Source: Bacillus mobilis
GTDB taxonomy: Bacteria; Bacillota; Bacilli; Bacillales; Bacillaceae_G
Reading direction: 5' to 3'
NCBI RefSeq assembly: GCF_001884045.1
Contig: NZ_MACF01000046.1
Location: 434,001-498,000, forward strand
DNA: 64,000 nucleotides
Positions within the stretch are counted from its first letter, which is position 1; every line of letters begins with the position of its first letter. Under the pieces are notes generated by a model. That model did not search any database and was not told where the DNA came from. It saw only the letters and a list, made by a program, of their open reading frames with translations. This document shows positions 50,882 through 62,402 of this stretch, one piece after another. The position numbers and the translations under genes were made by a program.

Positions 50882-50915
50882 AAAATCCCTCACCTAACTC
50901 GAGGTGAGGGGTTTT
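50882..50915 (+). terminator. Terminator after rseP
   Basis: AAAATCCCTCACCT (50882-50895) pairs with AGGTGAGGGGTTTT (50902-50915), one G-U pair, loop AACTCG. It ends the uppS-rseP transcript. Confidence 0.92.
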
Positions 50916-50951
50916 ACTGCGTATAAGAGTAAAATGAAGAGGTGCGAATAA

Positions 50952-52652
50952 ATGAAACAAAGTATGGTATTCAGTCCTACATTACGTGAAGTTCCAGCTG
51001 ATGCGGAGATTAAGAGTCATCAGTTATTACTTCGTGCAGGTTTTATGCGTCAAAATGCTTCAGGTATTTATAGTTTTCTACCATTTGGTTTAAAAGTACT
51101 ACACAAAGTAGAACGTATCGTTCGAGAAGAAATGGAGCGCGCAGGTGCTGTAGAATTATTAATGCCAGCGATGCAAGCTGCAGAATTATGGCAAGAGTCA
51201 GGCCGTTGGTATTCTTACGGATCTGAATTAATGCGTATGAAAGATCGTAACGCTCGTGAATTCGCATTAGGAGCGACACATGAAGAAGTAATTACGGATC
51301 TTGTACGTGATGAAGTGAAGTCATATAAAAAATTACCGTTAACATTATACCAAATTCAAACAAAATTCCGTGATGAACAAAGACCTCGTTTCGGTTTATT
51401 ACGTGGAAGAGAGTTTCTAATGAAAGATGCATACTCTTTCCATGCTACACAAGAGAGCTTAGATGAAGTGTATGATCGTTTATACAAAGCATACTCTAAC
51501 ATTTTTGCTCGTTGTGGCTTGAATTTCCGTGCGGTTATTGCTGACTCTGGAGCAATGGGCGGAAAAGATACACATGAATTTATGGTATTATCTGATGTTG
51601 GTGAAGATACAATTGCATACTCTGATACATCTAATTATGCAGCGAACATCGAAATGGCTCCTGTTGTAGCTACGTATACGAAGAGTGACGAAGCAGAAAA
51701 AGCACTTGAAAAAGTAGCAACACCGGATCAAAAAGCAATTGAAGAAGTATCTACATTCTTAAACATTGAAGCTGACAAGTGTATTAAGTCTATGGTATTT
51801 AAAGTAGATGAGAAATTAGTAGTTGTACTTGTTCGTGGTGATCATGAAGTCAACGATGTAAAAGTGAAAAATGTATACGGTGCTTCAGTTGTTGAGCTTG
51901 CTTCTCATGAAGAAGTGAAAGAACTATTACATTGTGAAGTTGGTTCATTAGGACCGATTGGTGTAACAGGTGACATCGAAATTATCGCTGACCATGCTGT
52001 AGCATCAATTGTTAACGGATGTTCAGGAGCAAACGAAGAAGGATTCCATTATGTAAATGTAAATCCAGAACGTGACTTTAAAGTAAGTCAATATACAGAT
52101 TTACGCTTCATTCAAGAAGGAGACCAATCTCCGGACGGAAACGGAACAATTCTTTTCGCACGCGGAATTGAAGTTGGTCATGTATTCAAATTAGGAACAC
52201 GTTATAGTGAAGCAATGAACGCAACATTCCTAGATGAAAACGGAAAAACACAACCACTTATTATGGGTTGTTACGGTATCGGTGTATCTCGTACAGTGGC
52301 AGCAATCGCAGAGCAGTTTAATGATGAGAACGGTTTAGTTTGGCCAAAAGCTGTTGCACCATTCCATGTGCATGTAATTCCAGTAAATATGAAATCTGAT
52401 GCACAACGTGAAATGGGTGAAAACATCTACAACTCATTACAAGAGCAAGGATATGAAGTATTACTAGATGATCGTGCAGAACGTGCAGGTGTTAAATTTG
52501 CAGATGCAGATTTATTCGGCCTTCCAGTTCGTGTGACAGTTGGTAAAAAAGCAGACGAAGGTATTGTAGAAGTGAAAGTACGTGCTACAGGCGAGTCTGA
52601 AGAAGTGAAAGTAGAAGAACTTCAAACATATATTGCAAATATTTTAAAATAA
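50952..52652 (+). CDS. proS: Prolyl-tRNA synthetase (bacterial type)
   Basis: ProS charges tRNA(Pro). The 566-residue class II enzyme starts [20 protein letters not shown], has motif 2 [23 protein letters not shown], an editing domain inserted at about 225-405, motif 3 [17 protein letters not shown], and the anticodon-binding domain at the C-terminus. ATG 50952 follows AAGAGGTG. Short terminators lie on both sides, so it is its own unit. Confidence 0.97.
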   Translation: MKQSMVFSPTLREVPADAEIKSHQLLLRAGFMRQNASGIYSFLPFGLKVLHKVERIVREEMERAGAVELLMPAMQAAELWQESGRWYSYGSELMRMKDRNAREFALGATHEEVITDLVRDEVKSYKKLPLTLYQIQTKFRDEQRPRFGLLRGREFLMKDAYSFHATQESLDEVYDRLYKAYSNIFARCGLNFRAVIADSGAMGGKDTHEFMVLSDVGEDTIAYSDTSNYAANIEMAPVVATYTKSDEAEKALEKVATPDQKAIEEVSTFLNIEADKCIKSMVFKVDEKLVVVLVRGDHEVNDVKVKNVYGASVVELASHEEVKELLHCEVGSLGPIGVTGDIEIIADHAVASIVNGCSGANEEGFHYVNVNPERDFKVSQYTDLRFIQEGDQSPDGNGTILFARGIEVGHVFKLGTRYSEAMNATFLDENGKTQPLIMGCYGIGVSRTVAAIAEQFNDENGLVWPKAVAPFHVHVIPVNMKSDAQREMGENIYNSLQEQGYEVLLDDRAERAGVKFADADLFGLPVRVTVGKKADEGIVEVKVRATGESEEVKVEELQTYIANILK

Positions 52653-52656
52653 GAAG

Positions 52657-52692
52657 AGGTACCTCGCAATGAGGTACCTTCTCTTTCTTTGT
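52657..52692 (+). terminator. Terminator after proS
   Basis: AGGTACCTC (52657-52665) pairs with GAGGTACCT (52671-52679), loop GCAAT, then TCTCTTTCTTT. Confidence 0.85.
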
Positions 52693-52776
52693 AAACGTAT
52701 TTTGTAAAAGAAGAAGGGAGAAATCTTTCTTTGTAGTACGTTTCAATTTATAATAGCAAATGGAAGGAGAGTGCTT

Positions 52777-55700
52777 ATGTCTTTAACAAATGAACAACAA
52801 GAGCGATTTCAAATTTTGCTCCAGCAGTTGCAAATACCAGATGACCTTATAAATCAATATTTACAAGGCGGTGGTATTGAAAGACTCGTTATTGATAAAG
52901 CGAATAAAAGTTGGCATTTTAATTTACAAGTGCCACGTATTTTGCCTACAGAATTATATGAATTGCTAGAAACAAAGCTTAAGCAATCATTTTCTCATAT
53001 TGCAAGAACAACATTTGCATTAGAAGCAGAGAATAAACAATTTACAGAAGAAGAAGTGAGGGCGTATTGGCCGCTTTGTACGGAACGAATTACATTTTCA
53101 CCTATGTTTGCTTACTTAAAGAAGCAGCTTCCGCAGGTGAATGGAGTGAAGTTGCTAATAAATGTGAATAACGAGCTGGAATCTACCGCTTTAAAGAAAA
53201 ACGTTGCGAAACCAGTAGGAGATCAATACGAAGCTTTTGGATTCCCGCGTTTTCAGTTAGACACACATATACAGCAAAATACAGAAGAAATGCAAAAGTT
53301 TCGTGAGCAAACGCAGCAAGAAGACCGTGAACGTGTTATACAAGCTATGGAAGAAATGGCGAAGAAGCAAGCGGAAGAAAGTAGCGTTGTGCATGAAGGA
53401 CCGGTTGTGCTTGGGTATCTTATTAAGCCAGATGAAGAGATTACACCGATGCGAGAAATTCAAGATGAAGAAAGAAGAAAAACAGTTCAAGGGTATGTCT
53501 TCCATGTAGAAACGAAAGAGCTTCGTAGTGGCCGTACGTTATTAACTTTAAAAATAACAGATTATACGGATTCAATTATGATCAAAATGTTCTCACGTGA
53601 TAAAGAAGATATTCCTATGCTGCAATCCTTGAAAAAAGGAATGTGGGTGAAAGCGCGTGGTTCTGTTCAAAATGATACGTTTGTTCGAGATTTAGTAATG
53701 ATTGCAAATGATATTAATGAAATAACAGGACCATCTCGTAAAGATAAAGCGCCAGAAGGTGAAAAACGTGTAGAGCTGCATCTTCACACACCGATGAGCC
53801 AAATGGACGCTGTTACTCCTGTTTCTAGACTTGTTGCTCAAGCAGGTAAATGGGGACATGAGGCAATTGCTGTTACAGACCATGCTGTTGCGCAGTCTTT
53901 CCCAGAGGCATATTCTGCGGGAAAAAAGGCTGGGGTTAAAGTTATATATGGTGTAGAAGCGAATTTAGTTAATGATGGTGTACCAATTGCATATAACGAA
54001 GCGCATCGTTTACTTGCAGAGGAAACGTATGTTGTTTTTGACGTTGAGACGACAGGTTTATCAGCTGTATATGATACTGTTATCGAGTTAGCGGCTGTAA
54101 AAGTAAAAGGCGGCGAAATTATTGACCGCTTTGAATCTTTCGCAAATCCGCATCAACCATTATCTGCGACGATTATTGAATTAACAGGTATTACAGATGA
54201 TATGTTAACGGATGCACCAGAAGTGGACGAAGTGTTTAAAAAGTTTGAAGAATGGATGGGCGACCATACACTTGTTGCGCATAACGCAAGTTTTGATATG
54301 GGCTTTATTAACGTAGGTTTTAAAAAGGCTGGACTAGAAAAAACGAATAATCCTGTTATTGATACGTTAGAACTTGCAAGATTTTTATTCCCAGAAATGA
54401 AAAACCATCGATTAAATACGATGTGTAAAAAGCTTGATATTGAATTAACGCAACATCACCGTGCGATTTATGATACAGAAGCAACGGGATACTTACTTGT
54501 GAAAATGTTAAAAGATGTGATTGAAAAGGGATTTGAATATCACGATCAATTAAATGATAGCATGGGGCAAGGGGATGCGTATAAGCGTGGACGTCCAAGT
54601 CATATGACGTTACTTGCCACATCAGATGTAGGATTGAAAAATTTATATAAACTTGTTTCCTATTCTCACCTAAATTACTTTTACCGAGTACCACGAGTAC
54701 CAAGGTCACTATTAAAAAAATATCGCGAAGGAATTTTAGTAGGAACGGCTTGTGATAAAGGTGAAGTGTTTGAGGCGATGATGCAAAAAGCGCCTGAAGA
54801 GGTAGAAGAAATTGCGCAGTTCTATGATTACATTGAAGTAATGCCTCCAGAGGTGTTACGTCATTTAGTAGAGCGTGAACTTGTTCGAGATGAGGGACAG
54901 TTAAAAACAATTATTTCTAATTTAGTAAAACTTGGTGAGACGTTAGATAAACCAGTTGTTGCTACAGGAAACGTGCATTATTTAGATCCAGAGGATGGAA
55001 TGTATCGCAAAATTTTAGTTAGTTCGCAGGGCGGAGCCAATCCGTTAAACCGACATTCATTACCGCCTGTACATTTCCGTACAACGGATGAAATGTTAGA
55101 GTGTTTTTCATTCTTAGGTGAAGACGTTGCGAAAGAAATTGTTGTAACGAATACACAAAAGGTTGCATCATTAATTGGTGATGTTCATCCAGTAAAAGAT
55201 GATCTATATACACCGAAAATTGAGGGTGCAGATGATGAAACGCGTGATATGAGTTATAAAATGGCGCGTAGCATTTATGGTGAAGAGTTACCTGAAATTG
55301 TAGAAGCACGTTTAGAAAAAGAATTAAAAAGTATTATTGGGCATGGATTCGCCGTAATTTATTTAATTTCACATAAGCTTGTGAAAAAATCGTTAGTAGA
55401 CGGATATCTAGTAGGTTCGCGTGGATCGGTAGGTTCTTCATTCGTTGCAACGATGATGGAAATTACAGAAGTAAACCCATTACCACCACACTATGTATGT
55501 CCGAAGTGTAAGCAATCAGAATTCTTTAATGATGGTTCTGTAGGTTCTGGTTTTGACTTGCCGGATAAAGAATGTCCTGCATGTAATGTTCCATACGTGA
55601 AAGATGGACATGATATTCCGTTCGAAACGTTCCTTGGATTTAAAGGAGATAAGGTACCCGATATCGATTTGAACTTCTCCGGGGAATACCAGCCACGTGC

Positions 55701-57078
55701 CCATAACTATACGAAAGTACTGTTTGGTGAAGATTATGTATACCGTGCGGGTACAATAGGTACAGTTGCGGAAAAAACCGCTTATGGGTATGTAAAAGGT
55801 TATGCAAATGATCATAACTTAACGATTCGAAATGCAGAGATTGACCGTTTAGTATCAGGATGTACCGGTGTAAAACGTACGACTGGACAGCATCCAGGTG
55901 GTATTATAGTTGTGCCAGATTACATGGATATTTTTGATTTTTCACCAATTCAGTTCCCGGCAGATTCAATAGGTGCTGAGTGGAGAACGACACACTTTGA
56001 TTTCCACTCGATTCATGATAACTTATTGAAACTTGATATACTAGGACACGATGATCCAACTGTTATTCGTATGTTACAAGATTTAAGCGGTATTGATCCG
56101 AAAACAATCCCAACAGACGATCCGGAAGTAATGAAAATTTTCTCAGGACCTGAATCGTTAGGTGTAACGGAAGAACAAATTAACTGTAAAACAGGTACAC
56201 TTGGTATACCAGAGTTTGGTACGAAATTCGTAAGGCAGATGTTAGAAGAAACGAAGCCTACGACATTCTCTGAGTTAGTCCAAATTTCAGGACTATCGCA
56301 TGGTACGGATGTATGGCTTGGTAATGCAAACGAGTTAATTTATAACGGTACATGTACGCTGAGTGAAGTTATCGGTTGTCGTGATGACATCATGGTATAT
56401 TTAATCTATCAAGGTTTAGACCCATCATTAGCCTTCAAAATCATGGAGTCGGTTCGTAAAGGTAAAGGTGTACCAGAAGAATGGGAAGAGGACATGAAAA
56501 GTAATAATGTACCGGGTTGGTATATTGATTCATGTAAGAAGATCAAGTACATGTTCCCTAAAGCCCATGCGGCTGCTTACGTACTTATGGCTGTACGTAT
56601 TGCATATTTTAAAGTGCATTTCGCGCTTTTATTCTATGCGGCATACTTTACAGTTCGTGCAGATGACTTTGACGTAGAGGCGATGGCGAAAGGCTCAGCA
56701 TCTATACGTGTAAAAATTGATGAAATTGCACAAAAAGGTTTGGATGCAGCGCCGAAAGAGAAAAGTTTATTAACAGTACTAGAAATGACACTTGAAATGT
56801 GTGAGCGTGGATACTCATTCCAAAAGGTTGATTTATACCGTTCGCATGCAACAGAATTTATTATTGATGGGGATTCTTTAATTCCTCCATTTAATGCAGT
56901 GCCTGGACTTGGTACAAACGCAGCTTTAAGTATTGTAGAAGCACGCAAAAATGGAGATTTCTTATCAAAAGAAGATTTACAGCAGCGCAGTAAGGTTTCG
57001 AAAACAATTATTGAGTATTTAGATAGTCAAGGTTGCTTAGGCGATCTACCTGATCAAAACCAGTTATCACTGTTCTAG
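52777..57078 (+). CDS. polC: DNA polymerase III alpha subunit PolC (Gram-positive type)
   Basis: PolC is the main replicative polymerase of low-GC Firmicutes, with built-in proofreading. The 1433-residue protein has an N-terminal OB domain, a PHP domain (HLHT from His335) interrupted by a DnaQ-like 3'-5' exonuclease (DVETTG, Asp422 and Glu424), a zinc module (C908-x2-C911 and C933-x2-C936), and the polymerase palm with PDIDLNF (Asp962, Asp964) and helix-hairpin-helix region towards the C-terminus, ending NQLSLF (a beta-clamp-binding type tail). ATG 52777 follows GAAGGAGAG; GTG 52771 lies near the ribosome site. Confidence 0.98.
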   Translation: MSLTNEQQERFQILLQQLQIPDDLINQYLQGGGIERLVIDKANKSWHFNLQVPRILPTELYELLETKLKQSFSHIARTTFALEAENKQFTEEEVRAYWPLCTERITFSPMFAYLKKQLPQVNGVKLLINVNNELESTALKKNVAKPVGDQYEAFGFPRFQLDTHIQQNTEEMQKFREQTQQEDRERVIQAMEEMAKKQAEESSVVHEGPVVLGYLIKPDEEITPMREIQDEERRKTVQGYVFHVETKELRSGRTLLTLKITDYTDSIMIKMFSRDKEDIPMLQSLKKGMWVKARGSVQNDTFVRDLVMIANDINEITGPSRKDKAPEGEKRVELHLHTPMSQMDAVTPVSRLVAQAGKWGHEAIAVTDHAVAQSFPEAYSAGKKAGVKVIYGVEANLVNDGVPIAYNEAHRLLAEETYVVFDVETTGLSAVYDTVIELAAVKVKGGEIIDRFESFANPHQPLSATIIELTGITDDMLTDAPEVDEVFKKFEEWMGDHTLVAHNASFDMGFINVGFKKAGLEKTNNPVIDTLELARFLFPEMKNHRLNTMCKKLDIELTQHHRAIYDTEATGYLLVKMLKDVIEKGFEYHDQLNDSMGQGDAYKRGRPSHMTLLATSDVGLKNLYKLVSYSHLNYFYRVPRVPRSLLKKYREGILVGTACDKGEVFEAMMQKAPEEVEEIAQFYDYIEVMPPEVLRHLVERELVRDEGQLKTIISNLVKLGETLDKPVVATGNVHYLDPEDGMYRKILVSSQGGANPLNRHSLPPVHFRTTDEMLECFSFLGEDVAKEIVVTNTQKVASLIGDVHPVKDDLYTPKIEGADDETRDMSYKMARSIYGEELPEIVEARLEKELKSIIGHGFAVIYLISHKLVKKSLVDGYLVGSRGSVGSSFVATMMEITEVNPLPPHYVCPKCKQSEFFNDGSVGSGFDLPDKECPACNVPYVKDGHDIPFETFLGFKGDKVPDIDLNFSGEYQPRAHNYTKVLFGEDYVYRAGTIGTVAEKTAYGYVKGYANDHNLTIRNAEIDRLVSGCTGVKRTTGQHPGGIIVVPDYMDIFDFSPIQFPADSIGAEWRTTHFDFHSIHDNLLKLDILGHDDPTVIRMLQDLSGIDPKTIPTDDPEVMKIFSGPESLGVTEEQINCKTGTLGIPEFGTKFVRQMLEETKPTTFSELVQISGLSHGTDVWLGNANELIYNGTCTLSEVIGCRDDIMVYLIYQGLDPSLAFKIMESVRKGKGVPEEWEEDMKSNNVPGWYIDSCKKIKYMFPKAHAAAYVLMAVRIAYFKVHFALLFYAAYFTVRADDFDVEAMAKGSASIRVKIDEIAQKGLDAAPKEKSLLTVLEMTLEMCERGYSFQKVDLYRSHATEFIIDGDSLIPPFNAVPGLGTNAALSIVEARKNGDFLSKEDLQQRSKVSKTIIEYLDSQGCLGDLPDQNQLSLF

Positions 57079-57094
57079 TAGGTAGGAAAAGTCT

Positions 57095-57123
57095 TTGCAA
57101 ATCAACATTTGCTATGGTATACT
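57095..57123 (+). promoter_or_regulatory. Sigma-A promoter of the rimP-nusA-infB operon
   Basis: TTGCAA (57095-57100) and TATACT (57118-57123) are spaced 17 bases. The start near 57130 gives a long leader of about 280 bases before rimP. Confidence 0.8.
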
Positions 57124-57129
57124 ATTAAC

Positions 57130-57410
57130 CGAGATAACCATGTCATGTATATTGTGTAAAAAAAAGAGTGGGGAAACCCACTCTTTCGTGTTACTATCTA
57201 CGTTTTATTGATGTGGAGAGGTAAGAAATTTCTGTCGTATATACATATTTTGTTACAAGTTTTACTTCTTAAATTTGGTAATACTAAGACAGATATTCCC
57301 TGCTTAACGGCAGGGGCTTTTGTTAGCTAACGAGAAAGAATAAGATAAACCGTTTTATGGACGGAGTCTTTTCTTGTAAATGGTACATGGCGGCAGGAAG
57401 GAGGCTGTTT
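57130..57410 (+). other. Long leader of the rimP-nusA operon
   Basis: This gene-free 5' region after polC holds two hairpins: AAAGAGTGGG-GAAA-CCCACTCTTT (57163-57186), without a T-run, and CCCTGC-TTAACG-GCAGGG (57298-57315) followed by GCTTTTG. The rimP ribosome site AGGAAGGAGG ends the leader. NusA-dependent termination in the leader of the B. subtilis equivalent is known to autoregulate the operon. Confidence 0.65.
57298..57320 (+). terminator. Weak terminator-like hairpin in the rimP-nusA leader
   Basis: A six-base-pair GC-rich stem CCCTGC/GCAGGG with loop TTAACG is followed by G, C and an interrupted T-run (TTTTGTT). The weak stem and broken T-run fit a factor-dependent (NusA-stimulated) terminator better than a strong intrinsic one. 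Confidence 0.5.
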
Positions 57411-57881
57411 ATGGATAAGAAAGTCACAGAAGTTGTAGAAGCATTTGCGCAGCCAATCGTTGAAGAGTTAAATCTTGAACTTGTAGATGTAGAGTATGTG
57501 AAAGAAGGACAAGACTGGTTCTTACGCGTATTCATCGATTCTGATAAAGGAGTCGACATTGAAGAATGCGGTGCGGTAAGTGAACGTTTAAGCGAAGCTT
57601 TAGATAAAGAGGATCCAATTCCTCATCTTTACTTTTTGGATGTATCATCTCCTGGAGCGGAACGCCCATTAAAGAAAGAGAAAGACTTCCAGCAAGCGGT
57701 AGGAAAACAAGTGGCAATTAAAACATATGAGCCGATTGATGGTGAAAAAATGTTTGAAGGAAAACTACTTTCCTACGATGGTACTACAATTACACTATTA
57801 TTAACAATTAAAACACGTAAAAAAGAAATCCAAATTTCAATGGACAAAGTTGCAAATGCGCGACTTGCTGTTACGTTTTAG
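57411..57881 (+). CDS. rimP: Ribosome maturation factor RimP
   Basis: RimP is needed for 30S maturation. The 156-residue protein begins [26 protein letters not shown]-like, with VRVFIDSD-type [17 protein letters not shown] and [11 protein letters not shown], ending in the [11 protein letters not shown]-like SH3 domain. ATG 57411 follows AGGAAGGAGG; an upstream in-frame ATG at 57357 lies in the leader. It is the first gene of the nusA-infB operon, as in most bacteria. Confidence 0.95.
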   Translation: MDKKVTEVVEAFAQPIVEELNLELVDVEYVKEGQDWFLRVFIDSDKGVDIEECGAVSERLSEALDKEDPIPHLYFLDVSSPGAERPLKKEKDFQQAVGKQVAIKTYEPIDGEKMFEGKLLSYDGTTITLLLTIKTRKKEIQISMDKVANARLAVTF

Positions 57882-57898
57882 TTAGAAGGGGGATCTTC

Positions 57899-59005
57899 AT
57901 GAGCACTGAGTTGTTAGATGCCTTGCTCGTATTAGAGTCAGAAAAAGGAATTAGCAAAGATATTATTATTGATGCGATTGAAGCAGCGTTAATCTCTGCT
58001 TATAAACGCAATTTTAACCAAGCACAAAACGTTCGTGTGAGCTTTAACCCAGAAGTGGGAACAATTCAAGTATTAGCACGTAAAGACGTTGTTGATAATG
58101 TGTTTGATCCACGTCTTGAAATTTCTGTTGAAGAAGCAAGACAAATTAATCCAAACTATCAAGATGGTGACGTACTAGAAATTGAAGTAACACCAAAAGA
58201 TTTCGGTCGTATTGCAGCACAAACTGCAAAACAGGTTGTAACACAACGAGTGCGTGAAGCAGAGCGTGGTGTTATTTACTCTGAGTTTAGTGACCGTGAA
58301 GAAGATATTATGGTAGGTATCGTACAACGTCAAGATGCTCGTTTCATCTATGTAAGCTTAGGGAAAGTAGAAGCTTTATTACCTGTAAGTGAGCAAATGC
58401 CAAACGAACAGTACAAACCACATGATCGTATTCGTGTATTCATTACGAAAGTAGAAAAAACAACAAAAGGACCACAAATTTACGTATCACGTACACATCC
58501 TGGTCTTTTAAAACGTTTATTCGAAATGGAAGTTCCTGAAATTTATGATGGAACTGTTGAAATTCGTTCTGTAGCACGTGAAGCAGGCGATCGTTCTAAA
58601 ATTTCTGTACATGCAGAGAACATTGATGTTGATCCAGTAGGTTCTTGTGTAGGACCAAAAGGACAACGTGTACAACGCATTGTAGACGAACTAAAAGGCG
58701 AAAAGATTGACATCGTTCGCTGGTCAAATGATCCAGTAGAATATGTTGCAAATGCTTTAAGCCCATCACAAGTTGTTAAAGTACTTGTAGATGAAGAAGA
58801 AAAAGCAACAACTGTTGTTGTTCCAGACCACCAACTGTCATTAGCTATTGGTAAGCGTGGACAAAATGCACGTCTTGCAGCTAAATTAACAGGTTGGAAA
58901 ATTGATATTAAGAGTGAGTCTGATGCGAAACAACTTGGTATTGTAACAGAAGAAGATAGCGTAATCGCATTCGGATTCGATTCAGTTGAAGACGAAATCG
59001 AATAG
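57899..59005 (+). CDS. nusA: Transcription termination/antitermination factor NusA
   Basis: NusA binds RNA polymerase and modulates pausing and termination. The 368-residue protein has the N-terminal polymerase-binding domain, S1 domain (about 135-200, with EREEDIMVGIVQRQD), and two KH domains (KH1 with VGSCVGPKGQRVQRIV; KH2 with LSLAIGKRGQNARLA). It lacks the C-terminal acidic repeats found in E. coli, as is normal in Firmicutes. It starts 17 bases after rimP. Confidence 0.97.
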   Translation: MSTELLDALLVLESEKGISKDIIIDAIEAALISAYKRNFNQAQNVRVSFNPEVGTIQVLARKDVVDNVFDPRLEISVEEARQINPNYQDGDVLEIEVTPKDFGRIAAQTAKQVVTQRVREAERGVIYSEFSDREEDIMVGIVQRQDARFIYVSLGKVEALLPVSEQMPNEQYKPHDRIRVFITKVEKTTKGPQIYVSRTHPGLLKRLFEMEVPEIYDGTVEIRSVAREAGDRSKISVHAENIDVDPVGSCVGPKGQRVQRIVDELKGEKIDIVRWSNDPVEYVANALSPSQVVKVLVDEEEKATTVVVPDHQLSLAIGKRGQNARLAAKLTGWKIDIKSESDAKQLGIVTEEDSVIAFGFDSVEDEIE

Positions 59006-59016
59006 AGGTGATGAGT

Positions 59017-59289
59017 ATGAGCAATCGAAAAGTTCCGTTACGAAAATGTGTTGCAACGCAAGAAATGAAATCAAAACGAGAGCTCGTTCGCATTGTTCGT
59101 TCCAAAGAGGGAGAAGTGTCCATTGATTTAACTGGAAAGAAATCAGGACGAGGTGCTTATTTATCAAAAGATAAAGAAAGCATTCTTCAAGCCCAAAAGA
59201 AAAATGTTTTGGAACATCATCTAAAAGCGAAAATCGACGGTTCTCTATACGAAGAGCTTCTTGAGCTTGTTGAGAAGGAGTCGAAATAA
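59017..59289 (+). CDS. rnpM: RNA-binding protein RnpM (YlxR, DUF448)
   Basis: The 90-residue DUF448 protein starts MSNRKVPLRKCVATQEMKSKRELVRIV and has KKSGRGAYLSKDKESI. In B. subtilis YlxR was reported to modulate RNase P (hence RnpM), and other work proposed a nucleoid or regulatory role; I cannot distinguish these from sequence. ATG 59017 is preferred, five bases after AGAGGTGA; ATG 59011 and GTG 59008 are in frame but within the ribosome site. It is followed with no gap by ylxQ. Confidence 0.9.
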   Translation: MSNRKVPLRKCVATQEMKSKRELVRIVRSKEGEVSIDLTGKKSGRGAYLSKDKESILQAQKKNVLEHHLKAKIDGSLYEELLELVEKESK

Positions 59290-59601
59290 GTGTCCGATTG
59301 GAAATCGTTTTTAGGACTAGCAAACCGGGCTCGGAAAATTATTTCGGGTGAAGAACTTGTTTTAAAAGAAGTACGAAGTGGCAAAGCAAAGCTTGTATTG
59401 CTATCTGAAGATGCGTCAGCAAATACTACAAAACGCATCATGGATAAAACGACGTATTACAACGTACCAATGAGAAAGGTCGAAAATCGACAACAATTAG
59501 GGCATGCGATTGGGAGAGATGAGCGAGTCGTTGTAGCTGTGTTAGATGAAGGCTTTGCGAAAAAGCTGCGTAGCATGCTCGATACAAATTACCGGGGGTG
59601 A
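59290..59601 (+). CDS. ylxQ: L7Ae-family ribosomal protein YlxQ
   Basis: This 103-residue L7Ae/L30e/S12e-fold protein probably binds kink-turn RNA; a specific role is not firmly known (also named rplGA). It has [37 protein letters not shown] and [19 protein letters not shown]. The start is GTG 59290 immediately after the rnpM stop; a ribosome site GAGAAGGAG lies 14 bases upstream, inside rnpM. It precedes infB by four bases. Confidence 0.9.
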   Translation: MSDWKSFLGLANRARKIISGEELVLKEVRSGKAKLVLLSEDASANTTKRIMDKTTYYNVPMRKVENRQQLGHAIGRDERVVVAVLDEGFAKKLRSMLDTNYRG

Positions 59602-59605
59602 AGGT

Positions 59606-61666
59606 ATGAGTAAAATTCGAGTGCATGAATATGCAAAACAACATAATATCTCAAGTAAAGATCTTATGACAAAACTAAAAGAAATGAATATCGAGGTTTC
59701 GAATCATATGACAATGTTAGAAGATGAAGTAGTAAATAAATTAGATAATGCGTATCAAACTGAAAAACCTTCTGTTGCAGATGAGTTTGAAGTAGAAGAA
59801 AAAGTTGTTCGTAGTAAAAAGAACAGCAATAAGAAAAAGAAAAAAGGCAAAGGAAATGAAGACAAACGTCAAGATAACTTTGCTGGAAGACAACAAACAC
59901 AAACTGTAGAAACACCAGATAAAATTACTTTCTCTGGAAGTCTTACAGTAGGTGAGCTTGCTAAAAAATTAAGCAAAGAGCCGTCTGAAATTATTAAGAA
60001 GCTCTTTATGCTTGGAATTATGGCAACAATTAACCAAGACTTAGATAAAGATACAATTGAATTAATTGCTACTGATTATGGTATTGAAGTAGAAGAAGAA
60101 GTAGTTGTAAGCGAGACTGAATTCGAAACATTCATCGATGAGCAAGACGATGAAGAGAACTTAAAAGAACGTCCAGCTGTAGTTACAATTATGGGACACG
60201 TTGACCATGGTAAAACAACTTTACTTGACTCTATCCGTAATTCAAAAGTAACTGCAGGCGAAGCAGGTGGAATTACTCAGCATATTGGTGCATACCAAGT
60301 TGAAGTAAATGACAAGAAGATTACATTCTTAGATACGCCTGGTCACGCGGCATTTACAACGATGCGTGCTCGTGGTGCGCAAGTAACAGATATTACAATC
60401 CTTGTTGTTGCAGCTGATGACGGTGTTATGCCTCAAACAGTTGAAGCGATTAGCCATGCGAAAGCAGCTGGAGTACCAATTATTGTAGCTGTGAATAAAA
60501 TGGATAAACCAGCGGCAAATCCTGATCGTGTAATGCAAGAATTAACAGAATATGAATTAGTTCCAGAAGCTTGGGGTGGAGATACAATCTTCGTACCAAT
60601 TTCTGCAATTCAAGGTGAAGGAATTGACAACTTACTAGAAATGATTCTTCTTGTAAGTGAAGTTGAAGAATATAAAGCAAATCCAAACCGCTATGCAACT
60701 GGTACTGTAATTGAAGCACAGCTTGATAAAGGTAAAGGAACTATCGCGACATTACTTGTTCAAAACGGTACACTTCGAGTTGGAGATCCAATCGTTGTTG
60801 GTACTTCATTCGGACGTGTTCGTGCAATGGTAAGTGACATTGGTCGTCGTGTAAAAGTTGCTGGACCATCAACTCCTGTTGAAATTACAGGTTTAAACGA
60901 AGTACCACAAGCGGGAGATCGTTTCATGGCATTCGCTGATGAGAAGAAAGCTCGTCAAATCGGTGAATCACGTGCACAAGAAGCGTTACTTGCTCAACGT
61001 GGTGAGAAATCTAAATTAAGCCTTGAAGATTTATTCCAACAAATCCAAGAGGGCGATGTAAAAGAAATTAACTTAATTGTGAAAGCAGACGTACAAGGTT
61101 CTGTAGAAGCAATGGCAGCGTCACTTCGTAAAATTGATGTTGAAGGTGTTAAAGTTAAAATTATCCATACAGGCGTAGGTGCGATCACAGAATCTGATAT
61201 CATTTTAGCTTCTGCATCTAATGCAATTGTAATTGGATTTAACGTACGCCCTGATGTGAATGCGAAGCGTACAGCTGAATTAGAGAATGTTGATGTTCGT
61301 TTACACCGTATTATCTATAAAGTAATCGAAGAAATCGAATCAGCAATGCAAGGTATGCTGGATCCAGAATTCGAAGAAAAAGTAATCGGTCAAGCGGAAG
61401 TACGCCAAACATTCAAAGTAACAAAAGTTGGAACAATCGCAGGTTGTTACGTAATTGACGGTAAAATTACACGTGATAGTGGCGTGCGTATTATCCGTGA
61501 TGGCGTAGTAATTTTCGAAGGACAACTTGATACGTTAAAACGTTTCAAAGACGACGTAAAAGAAGTTGCACAAAACTATGAGTGTGGTATTACAATTGAG
61601 AGATATAATGATCTTAAAGAAGGGGACATCATTGAAGCGTACATTATGGAAGAAGTGAAGCGATGA
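59606..61666 (+). CDS. infB: Translation initiation factor IF-2
   Basis: IF-2 is the GTPase that positions fMet-tRNA at the start codon and promotes subunit joining. The 686-residue protein has a short lysine-rich N-terminal region, then GHVDHGKT (197-204), DTPGH (from 243) and NKMD (297-300), followed by domains II, III and IV with the fMet-tRNA-binding C-terminus. ATG 59606 follows GGGGGTGAAGG; earlier in-frame starts overlap ylxQ. The stop overlaps ylxP by four bases. Alternative internal starts, known in other species, were not resolved. Confidence 0.97.
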   Translation: MSKIRVHEYAKQHNISSKDLMTKLKEMNIEVSNHMTMLEDEVVNKLDNAYQTEKPSVADEFEVEEKVVRSKKNSNKKKKKGKGNEDKRQDNFAGRQQTQTVETPDKITFSGSLTVGELAKKLSKEPSEIIKKLFMLGIMATINQDLDKDTIELIATDYGIEVEEEVVVSETEFETFIDEQDDEENLKERPAVVTIMGHVDHGKTTLLDSIRNSKVTAGEAGGITQHIGAYQVEVNDKKITFLDTPGHAAFTTMRARGAQVTDITILVVAADDGVMPQTVEAISHAKAAGVPIIVAVNKMDKPAANPDRVMQELTEYELVPEAWGGDTIFVPISAIQGEGIDNLLEMILLVSEVEEYKANPNRYATGTVIEAQLDKGKGTIATLLVQNGTLRVGDPIVVGTSFGRVRAMVSDIGRRVKVAGPSTPVEITGLNEVPQAGDRFMAFADEKKARQIGESRAQEALLAQRGEKSKLSLEDLFQQIQEGDVKEINLIVKADVQGSVEAMAASLRKIDVEGVKVKIIHTGVGAITESDIILASASNAIVIGFNVRPDVNAKRTAELENVDVRLHRIIYKVIEEIESAMQGMLDPEFEEKVIGQAEVRQTFKVTKVGTIAGCYVIDGKITRDSGVRIIRDGVVIFEGQLDTLKRFKDDVKEVAQNYECGITIERYNDLKEGDIIEAYIMEEVKR

Positions 61667-61944
61667 TTATCGCTTCACTCTCATTCGAGTGTATGATTTA
61701 CGATGTGCATTCTTTAAAAGAGAAACGAGCAATTTTGCAACGGGTGCTAACTCGTGTGAAGCAGCGCTATAATGTAGCTGTTTCAGAAGTAGGGCATCAA
61801 GATGTATGGCAACGTACAGAAATTGCAATTGTTTCTGTATCCTCTAATCGTGTTGTTTGTGAAAAAGAAATGAATCGTGTACTCGAGTACATCGATTCAT
61901 TTCCTGAAATTGAACGTACAATAACACAATTGGAATGGTATTGA
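61663..61944 (+). CDS. ylxP: DUF503 protein YlxP
   Basis: The 93-residue DUF503 protein starts [34 protein letters not shown]-type, with [24 protein letters not shown] as the conserved core. Its function is unknown; the position between infB and rbfA suggests a ribosome-related role. It is coupled to infB by an ATGA overlap and followed 15 bases later by rbfA. Confidence 0.9.
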   Translation: MIIASLSFECMIYDVHSLKEKRAILQRVLTRVKQRYNVAVSEVGHQDVWQRTEIAIVSVSSNRVVCEKEMNRVLEYIDSFPEIERTITQLEWY

Positions 61945-61959
61945 ATGAGGTGAAGAGTT

Positions 61960-62316
61960 ATGAAATTACGTGCAAACCGTGTAGGCGAGCAAATGAAAAA
62001 AGAATTAGGCGACATCATCAGTCGTAAAATTAAAGATCCACGTGTCGGATTTGTTACAGTAACAGATGTACAAGTGAGTGGGGATTTACAAATTGCTACA
62101 GTATATATTTCTGTTTTAGGTGATGAAGAACAGAAAGAAAGTACATTAAAAGGTTTAGCGAAAGCAAAAGGCTTCATTCGTTCAGAAATTGGCCAACGTA
62201 TTCGTCTTCGCAAAACACCGGAAATTTCCTTTGAATTTGATGAGTCTATCGGATATGGTCATCGAATTGATACACTTTTACATCAAATTAATAAAGACGA
62301 TAAACGTGAAGAATAA
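61960..62316 (+). CDS. rbfA: Ribosome-binding factor A
   Basis: RbfA is a KH-domain protein needed for late 30S maturation and cold adaptation. The 118-residue protein starts [31 protein letters not shown] and has the KH-like core with [19 protein letters not shown] 61960 follows TGAGGTGAAG. The terminator just after it marks the end of the operon core. Confidence 0.96.
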   Translation: MKLRANRVGEQMKKELGDIISRKIKDPRVGFVTVTDVQVSGDLQIATVYISVLGDEEQKESTLKGLAKAKGFIRSEIGQRIRLRKTPEISFEFDESIGYGHRIDTLLHQINKDDKREE

Positions 62317-62344
62317 TGGATAGACATTTGTCTATCCATTTTTT
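62315..62344 (+). terminator. Terminator after rbfA
   Basis: AATGGATAGAC (62315-62325) pairs perfectly with GTCTATCCATT (62330-62340), loop ATTT, then TTTT. It overlaps the rbfA stop codon. Confidence 0.92.
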
Positions 62345-62360
62345 CAATGCAAAATAAATT

Positions 62361-62389
62361 TTGGATAATTACTATGAAAGAATTATGAT
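62361..62389 (+). promoter_or_regulatory. Candidate promoter for truB
   Basis: TTGGAT (62361-62366) and TATGAT (62384-62389) are 17 bases apart, only 14 bases before the truB ATG, giving a very short leader. Moderate match. Confidence 0.45.
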
Positions 62390-62402
62390 GAGGTGAACAT
62401 AT

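Noticed and set aside
57357-57410. Longer N-terminus for rimP from ATG 57357
   Set aside because: The added 18 residues are not family-like and ATG 57411 has a perfect AGGAAGGAGG site.
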